Shown: positions 58,568 to 64,000 of the stretch, piece by piece
Layout of the letters: every line of letters begins with the position of its first letter
How positions within the stretch are numbered: position 1 is the stretch's first letter
Source: Branchinecta lynchi
Lineage: Eukaryota > Arthropoda > Branchiopoda > Anostraca > Branchinectidae
Length of the DNA: 64,000 nucleotides
NCBI GenBank assembly: GCA_023053575.1
Contig: JAKZAP010000003.1
Location: 31,254,228 to 31,318,227, forward strand
Direction: 5' to 3'
The notes under the pieces: model-generated
Told to the model about the DNA's origin: nothing
Databases searched by the model: none
Seen by the model: the letters and a program-made list of their open reading frames with translations, nothing else
Translations under genes and position numbers: made by a program

Positions 58568-58929
58568 AAAAATCATATACAATTTACAGTCAACACTTAT
58601 GAATTAATTTAAAATAAAAGTAATCGTCCATACATTTAATAAAAAGAGTTAACCTCAGGTACACAATTACTTAATAGCACTGGCGTTGAAAAACTTTCAA
58701 GGTTCAAGGTTATCTTTATTTAGAAACAGATGTATCATTAACTCTTTTCGCTGATGAGAGCAGAGTCGAGCACACTCGAAAAAAAAATAAAAGCAAATGA
58801 ACTTAAACATGACGAATCATACCCAATAATACTCATTCGCTAAATAATCATACAGATAACCCAAAGGAAGGCCAAGGCACATTCACAATTAAACAAAAAC
58901 GAATATATAAATAAGAAATAAAAGTAGAC
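58568..58929 (-). repeat. Minus-strand non-LTR retrotransposon tail
   Basis: The minus strand reads AATAAAGATAACCTTGAACC, then TTGAAAG (about 58697-58722), an AATAAA signal with a (CTTGAAC)n-type tail. The coding part is not recognisable. Confidence 0.5.
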
Positions 58930-59505
58930 AAGCTTGAGTACGCCACTGTCATCTGGTCGCCATATCTCAAAAAGGATATTGACAGAATTGAGCGAGTCCA
59001 GAAACGCTTTGTCAAAGGACTTCAAGGATTCAGAAACCTTCCGTATGACGGAGCTCTAAGAAGGCTCACTCTCCATAAACTTGAGACAAGAAGATCTTAG
59101 GGTTTTACCTCTTCAAGATAGTTCACGAGAATTTTGGGAACGTAAAAGACAAGCTTGTTCAAATAACTCCCCAAAGCAACAAAAGATCGCATAGTCTGCA
59201 GTTGGAGCCTGTGAAGATGAAGATTGCAAGATCTAATTCTTACCATCATTCGTTCGTACCCCGGGTCATCAGGAACAAATTGCCATTTCCAGTCGAAAAG
59301 ATGAAATCACTGGAAGCCTTCTCCAATAGCCTAAACATAAACATACCATACCTCGAGACTTTCAACGTTGGACGACTTTAAATAGCAATCGTGCCGCAGT
59401 CGATCCGCTCCTCGCCCTGCCATATCATTTTTCTTTTAACAAGTTGTCAGTTATGTAGATGTTTTGTATTGAGAGGCGTGAGGAATAAATTATTATTAAG
59501 GATGG
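58930..59505 (+). pseudogene. Non-LTR retrotransposon, RT C-terminal end and 3' UTR
   Basis: KLEYATVIWSPYLKKDIDRI, ERVQKRFVKGLQGFRNLPYD and LRRLTLHKLETRRS, then a stop at 59098 and one frameshift. It continues GFYLFKIVHENFG, RSNSYHHSFVPRVIRNKLPF to the final stop at 59379-59381. It ends after AATAAATTATTATTAA. A typical CR1/Jockey-clade ORF2 terminus. Lightly damaged, so a fairly young 5'-truncated insertion. Confidence 0.85.
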
Positions 59506-59560
59506 GAATATCAATAGACTTTATATAAACAACAAAATAAGAGAAAACCGGAAAGTGAAC

Positions 59561-59836
59561 CTAACTTCTATAATTCTCGGTCAGCATTCCTCTAAGCCGT
59601 GATTTTGTAGCAGCTATTCCTACCGTTAAATCCATAATTAACTTCATACTCTCCCGGTGAAGAGGAATGAAATACCGAAGACAGAACCTAGACCTTTCGG
59701 TAACAACCCGAGGCATTTGTAATTTATGTTTGGATCTCGTTTCAATCTGAGAGGAATCGTAAAGACACACAAAATTCGTTGATGAAAAGTATTCGGGTAG
59801 CAATAATCGATCAAGCCTAATTTGAAAAAGTATCAC
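59561..59836 (-). pseudogene. Possible non-LTR retrotransposon C-terminal fragment
   Basis: The minus-strand frame has SQIETRSKHKLQMPRVVTER, resembling the TRS-K--LQLPRV-TE segment near the end of many LINE ORF2 proteins. The rest is not diagnostic. Confidence 0.4.
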
Positions 59837-60143
59837 TAAAAGGAGCGAACTTTCAGATGTCGGTTTCGAGACACCTGAATAGGCTGTATGAGAGATACAG
59901 TGTCTGCTACTGCTCTTGCGTGTCTTTCTAGATGTGGCTTGAGCTCAGGGGGCGGTATGGATCAATTGGATGTGTTGTTCAGCAACCCTGTATCAAAAGT
60001 TAGTGACAGCTTTTGTCGACGGCTAGTAAGGGAGTCCGAGCCAAATTGTTGAAGGAGGGTACAGTATGGGGCTTTAGGCGCTTTTGAAATTACCGACAAT
60101 GCCCAAAATTGAACTCTCTCAATCGCGTTTGACTGCTCTATCT

Positions 60144-60462
60144 ATTTCTAAACCCGGAGACACCAATTTCATATGGTATATTCTAACCCCTCTAACAAAA
60201 CCACGCTGATTTTTTCATGCCGTGTTTTGATACCTTCGATGTGTATCACGCTGTCGACGGAGGTCTGTGAGAAGTTTTTCCGTCATAAAAACTGGCTATG
60301 TAAATTATTTCCCTGTTTTCGCTTTAAATCAACAGGTCTCAGAAAAGGCTTAAACCAGCCAAAACAGTGGGTTATCTGTTGAAAGCACAGCCTAGTTTTA
60401 AAGTATTGGAATATTCAAAAATACTGTAAGTTGAAGAGTAAATAGTACAAGGGGTCCTTTAA
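60144..60462 (-). mobile_element. TTAA MITE, family A, truncated at one end
   Basis: Matches 37051-37358 from TATTTCTAAACCC to GGGGTCCTTTAA, including CTGTCGACGGAGGTCTGT and AACCAGCCAAAACAGTGGG. The TTAAAGGACCTGTC end is missing. Confidence 0.82.
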
Positions 60463-61311
60463 CTTTACCTAGATGGCGTCATTACGTTGAGAAAGCGACG
60501 AGAGGACAACGGGCGAAACGGGCAGATCAGCGCTCCAAGTGGACTAGTTTCTGTTAGTCCCCCAATGCCTCATAATCAGCAGTTGTTAGACATAGTAAAA
60601 AGTCGGATCCATAGGGTAGTGGGTCACTTTCACTCTCTGCTGCTGAGACATATGCGAAACCTCCATTACCTGGGAGACAGATGACAGGTTTTCCACTCGG
60701 TAACATGTGGATCTATTTTACCATGTCTGATCCAAGTGCGGACGGTGAGGTATAGCGGGATTAACGGAAACTAGTCCTCTTGGAAGCGCTGAACGGGAAT
60801 ATGGCCAATTTCGATAAGTACGACGGGTCCTTCAACATCGCAACCTGGGACTTCTGCCGAGAATTCAGTAAACGATCTGTGAAACGGAAAATAAACGGAC
60901 AGTCTTTCCTGTTCGCTTACAAGGAAAACACTAATTGTCAGTACCAGCTGCGCGTAAAGCTTCTGCCAATAAAGCGAGGAAATTTCCATGGTGGGAAAAT
61001 TCTATTCCTTGTTCTAGTAATTCTGTTACCTTTAATTCCTTGCATACTGCGCCATCTCTTCCTCTCGCATTGAGAGAGCGAAATTGTAACCAAGCATGCT
61101 TATACACATAATGGAGGTTTCGTGAGTGGGAGGGTGTATTTCGTGGACCCGTGTTCCGGAGATTTGCTGGAAAAATACTTTCCCGGTGTATTTCTTAGAA
61201 TTACGGTTAGGACTCCTGGAAGACCACACTCCTGGGAAAATCAAGCAAGGTAGTAAATTTTCGTATGCAAACCATACCTCTGAAGGTTTGCATAGCGCAG
61301 TACTGAAGGTT
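60463..61311. other. Region with an unassigned ORF
   Basis: The plus-strand frame 60780-61073 (starting from TTG) reads NMANFDKYDGSFNIATWDFC and ends in a hydrophobic stretch FLVLVILLPLIPCILRHLFL that could be a membrane segment. No family recognised and no ATG at its start. Probably chance. Confidence 0.2.
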
Positions 61312-61576
61312 CATAACAGATAACACAGGGATGCGCGGTACTAAGGATGTTATCTGTTATGTTTTCCGAAAGTTCCGCCATTACACTGTTATGCATCACA
61401 AGCATTTGGCAGGAACATCTACTGACTTTTTTGCTGGTCATCATGATATCGTTAAAGTCAGCAGATGCTTTTTCGGGTCGTTTTGCATGTGTTAATGCGT
61501 AACGTTTGAAAAACGTAACAGCTAACATCCTAAGTGGTAACACTTGAAACCGCGCATCCTTGTCGTACCTGTTATG
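61312..61576. mobile_element. Small TIR element (265 bp)
   Basis: CATAACAGATAACACAGGGA then TGCGCGG at 61312-61338 is inverted as CCGCGCATCC and TTGTCGTACCTGTTATG at 61550-61576, 23 of 27 positions by eye. No transposase. Subterminal TTATCTGTTATGTTTTCCG repeats part of the end. Confidence 0.7.
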
Positions 61577-61589
61577 AAACTCCTAAACG

Positions 61590-61695
61590 CCCTATACGTA
61601 CATCACCGACTGAACTGGACCAGGTTGGGCACTGTGGGGGAGTTCGAGGGGATCCCTGCCGGTGATCGCGTTTTAAGTTACCTGTGGTAGGACGA
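61590..61695 (+). mobile_element. GR unit fragment
   Basis: ACTGAACTGGACCAGGTTGG, GGCACTGTGGGGGAGTTCGA and GTGGTAGGACGAC match one GR unit. No ends present. Confidence 0.55.
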
Positions 61696-61840
61696 CAAAA
61701 AGGTGCCGATCCCCTGATTCACCCCCCGCCCGGGAGTGTGATATGGTTGTGGCAAATCATCCGACGCTCTCCGTGCTTCTTCCCTAGACTTTTCTATGTA
61801 TCCCTTTAAATCCGGGTGAACTCACAGGCAAACACCGCCA

Positions 61841-62185
61841 GCGCGGCTCCAAACCAAACGCTAGGCACAGCAGAGACTTGACCTTGCGACCCTTTGTTTG
61901 TGAGTTCGGAGTGCCAACGATTATGCCAGACTAAAACTCAGTTTATGAATGTGTTTCGCCGCTCCAGACCAAACGGTAGGCACAGCAGACACTTGACCTT
62001 GCGACCCTTTGCTTGTGAGTTCAGAGTGCCAACGGTTATGCCAGACTAAAACTCAGTTTATGAATGTGTTTCGCCGCTCCAGACCAAACGGTAGGCACAG
62101 CAGAGACTTGACCTTGTGACCCTTTGCTTGTGAGTTCAGAGTAGCAACGATTCTGCCAGACTAAAACTCAGTTTATGAATGTGTT
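61841..62185 (+). repeat. 115-bp tandem repeat, about 3 copies
   Basis: AAACGGTAGGCACAGCAGA recurs at 61856, 61971 and 62086 (exact 115-bp spacing), with TTGACCTTGCGACCCTTTG and CAGACTAAAACTCAGTTTAT in each. Copies are nearly identical. No coding frame spans them. Confidence 0.93.
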
Positions 62186-62255
62186 AATATCACCAGACTG
62201 AGTCGGAAAAGTTTCGAATAGAAGACGCAGAGTGTTAGCAGCTATTTCTGCCGTC

Positions 62256-62634
62256 TTAAAGGATCCCTCGCACTATTTACTCTTCAACTTACAGTATTTT
62301 AAAACATTTGAACACTTTTAAACTATTCTGTGCTTTCAACAAATAACCCACGGTTTTGGCTGTTTTAAGCCTTTTCCGAGACCCGTTGACTTGTAGTGAA
62401 AAAAGGGAAACAATTTACAGAACCGGTTTTTCTGACGGAAAAACTCCTCGCAGACAACAGTCGACAGCGTGATACATATCGAAGGTAGCAAAACAGGTCA
62501 AGTGAGAAAATCAGCGTGGTTTTGTTAGAGGGGTTAGAATGTACCGTACGAAATTGGGGTCTCGGGTTTCGAAATAAATGGATTGATTATGGAAGTAGGT
62601 TGCATTAGTATTATAGGTAAGACAGTTCCTTTAA
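62256..62634 (+). mobile_element. TTAA MITE, family A, complete copy
   Basis: 379 bp from TTAAAGGATCCCTCGCACTA to AGGTAAGACAGTTCCTTTAA with TTAA at each edge. Inverse of 36987-37358. Confidence 0.88.
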
Positions 62635-63099
62635 GCCTTCTGCCCACTCAAATTTTGGGCTGGAGTGGGTTGCGTGGAGCGTGGTCGTAATTTTCTTTTC
62701 TTAAATTCACTCTACGTCAGTAATCACGCCATCCATTCTTAGCGCTAAGATTCGAACTCTCAGTGTTATTATTATACCCCCTGAAGTCATTACTCCGATT
62801 TTTGCATCTACCCTGTCTGGCTGTTTTCGGAACAGATCTGAGTCCTGCTTAGTGCTTCCGAGGTGCTCATTGGTCAAAGAGACCGGTTATACACTTTTTT
62901 CCGTGCTGTTCGGGACGGGTTTGCACTTTTTTTTATAAACACAGTACAGTTTCAAAGGAATACCTACCTACTGTAACTTACGCTTTAAAGTTCGACGGAA
63001 TAGAGCTGAGACACGGCAGTCTTATTCGCTTAAATAGGCTTGAAGGCCCGATAAAAAATCTTCTCTATTCATCCTAATCAATTTTCTTCGAATGCACTT
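62635..63099. other. Region with a family C MITE fragment and no gene
   Basis: 62983-63055 (TTTAAAGTTCGACGGAATAG, TTATTCGCTTAAATAGGCTT) resembles the left 80 bp of family C. The rest is unassigned. Confidence 0.45.
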
Positions 63100-64000
63100 T
63101 GGGGATCCCAAAACGTAAGTGGAGGGATACCTATGACGTAAAAGTTGTCCGTCTGTCCGTCTGTTAGCACGACAACTCTCAAAGGGAATGAGATATTTTG
63201 ATGAAACTTGGTGTGAGGAATCTTTGGGTCAAGGTTAAGGCCAAGTTCGTAGATGGGCTATGTAGCCCTACATTTAGGGGTGGGGGAGGGGGTTGAAATT
63301 AAGGGTCAAACAAAATATTTTTAAACAACTAATGTGATAGTCGATTATGGGGTAAGAAAACATGCTGAACACGAATATGCAAAGTATTTTCTCGTCCGAC
63401 AAGTAGTTCGCCCGGAATCCGGCCAAAACCGGAAAGTTGATTAAAAGTAAAAGTTTCATTTGAAGTTGATTAAATGTTCGATTTAGAAGTAAGAAGACAT
63501 ATTGATCACGATGGTGAAAACCATTTTCTCGCCGGATGAGTAGTTTGTCCGGAATCCTGCAAAAACCAGAAAGTTGGTTACAAGTAAAAGTTTGATTTGA
63601 AGTTGATTAAATGTTCGATTTAGGGGTAAGTAGACATGCTAAACACTTGTGTGAAAAGCATTTTCTGTTCGGACAACTAATTTGACCGGAATCCGGCCAA
63701 AACCGAAAAATTTGTAAAAAGTAATAAGTTTTATTTGAAGCTGATGAGATGGCAGATTTAGGTGTAAGAAGAGACGGCGAGTCTGTATATGACAATCATT
63801 TTTGTACCGGACATAGAATTCGTCCGGAATCCGGTTGTAACCGTTTTTCGTTTTGTTTTAGAAGATAAATTTTTATTTGAAATTGATTAGATGTTTTTTA
63901 TAGGGATAAGGAGATACCGGAATTCGATTCTGAATTTTCTTTTTTTGCTGGACAAGTAGTTCGCTTGAAGTTCGGCCGAAACCGGAAATTTGGCAGAAAT
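63100..64000 (-). mobile_element. DG element, copy 3, inverted and cut by the window end
   Basis: Opens GGGATCCCAAAACGTAAG then GTCCGTCTGTCCGTCTG, GATGAAACTTGG and at least four 135-bp units with GGAATCCGGCCAAAACCGG, all the inverse of 57399-58567. Copies 1 and 2 bracket the window in one direction and this one in the other. Confidence 0.85.

Noticed and set aside
58745..58790. Hammerhead ribozyme at CGCTGATGAG...CGAAA
   Set aside because: The core strings are present, but stem II would have only three pairs and no stem I or III can be drawn.
60463..60690. Frame with RKRREDNGRNGQ as the next claspin exon
   Set aside because: No acceptor in the phase required after 56112 and no conserved claspin block. 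The flanks are MITE-derived.

Overview
This is a 64 kb piece of an animal (metazoan) genome, most likely an invertebrate. It has spliced protein-coding exons with GT-AG junctions and introns of about 22 kb and 10 kb. It also holds animal-type non-LTR retrotransposon fragments, TTAA-flanked MITEs and a Polinton/Maverick. I cannot name the species. The combination of a Polinton with pearl/HINE-like repeats would fit a marine invertebrate, but that is inference.

Host gene. Three consecutive plus-strand exons of a claspin orthologue (CLSPN, the S-phase checkpoint adaptor of the ATR-Chk1 pathway) are at 23006-24070, 45955-46160 and 55825-56112. Intron phases match across both introns, and the encoded protein lines up with the central part of vertebrate claspin. 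Earlier and later exons were not found and probably lie outside the window or are too divergent to see.

Left part (1-22.9 kb). A truncated G-run repeat element carries a nested TTAA MITE (1-1924). It is followed by a second MITE family (3073-3495) and an element with GGGATCCC ends (4222-5428). Next is a structurally complete but decayed Polinton at 5745-19246, with about 555-bp terminal inverted repeats, AGT...ACT termini and a perfect 6-bp target duplication ACCATC. In order it carries remnants of a protein-primed DNA polymerase B, a retroviral-type integrase, an unassigned protein, a minor capsid (penton) protein, a small ORF and a double-jelly-roll major capsid protein. A 2.7-kb G-run element is inserted in the unassigned gene. 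A hAT-like MITE (19846-20143), a foldback element and another G-run element follow.

Introns of claspin (24.07-45.95 kb and 46.16-55.82 kb). These are packed with nested repeats: further copies of the G-run element (called GR here), 3' fragments of at least four non-LTR retrotransposons, three TTAA MITE families (called A, B, C here), a 378-bp tandem duplication, a double-nested foldback element, a 127-nt near-perfect palindrome and a run of 38 C. The 3' end of the large intron, including the splice acceptor and the first 21 nt of the exon, is tandemly triplicated.

Right part (56.1-64 kb). Two more copies of the GGGATCCC-ended element (called DG here), two non-LTR fragments, two family A MITEs, a small TIR element and a 115-bp tandem repeat. 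No further exon could be supported.

The main new observation is structural. GR and DG elements share one architecture: tandem internal units carrying the motif CCAAGTTTCATC, a (GTCY)n/(GACG)n microsatellite block and a palindromic end. This is the layout of pearl/DINE-1/HINE (Helentron-associated) non-autonomous elements. Two GR insertions, one inside a Polinton gene and one inside a MITE, allow the insertion boundaries to be read directly.
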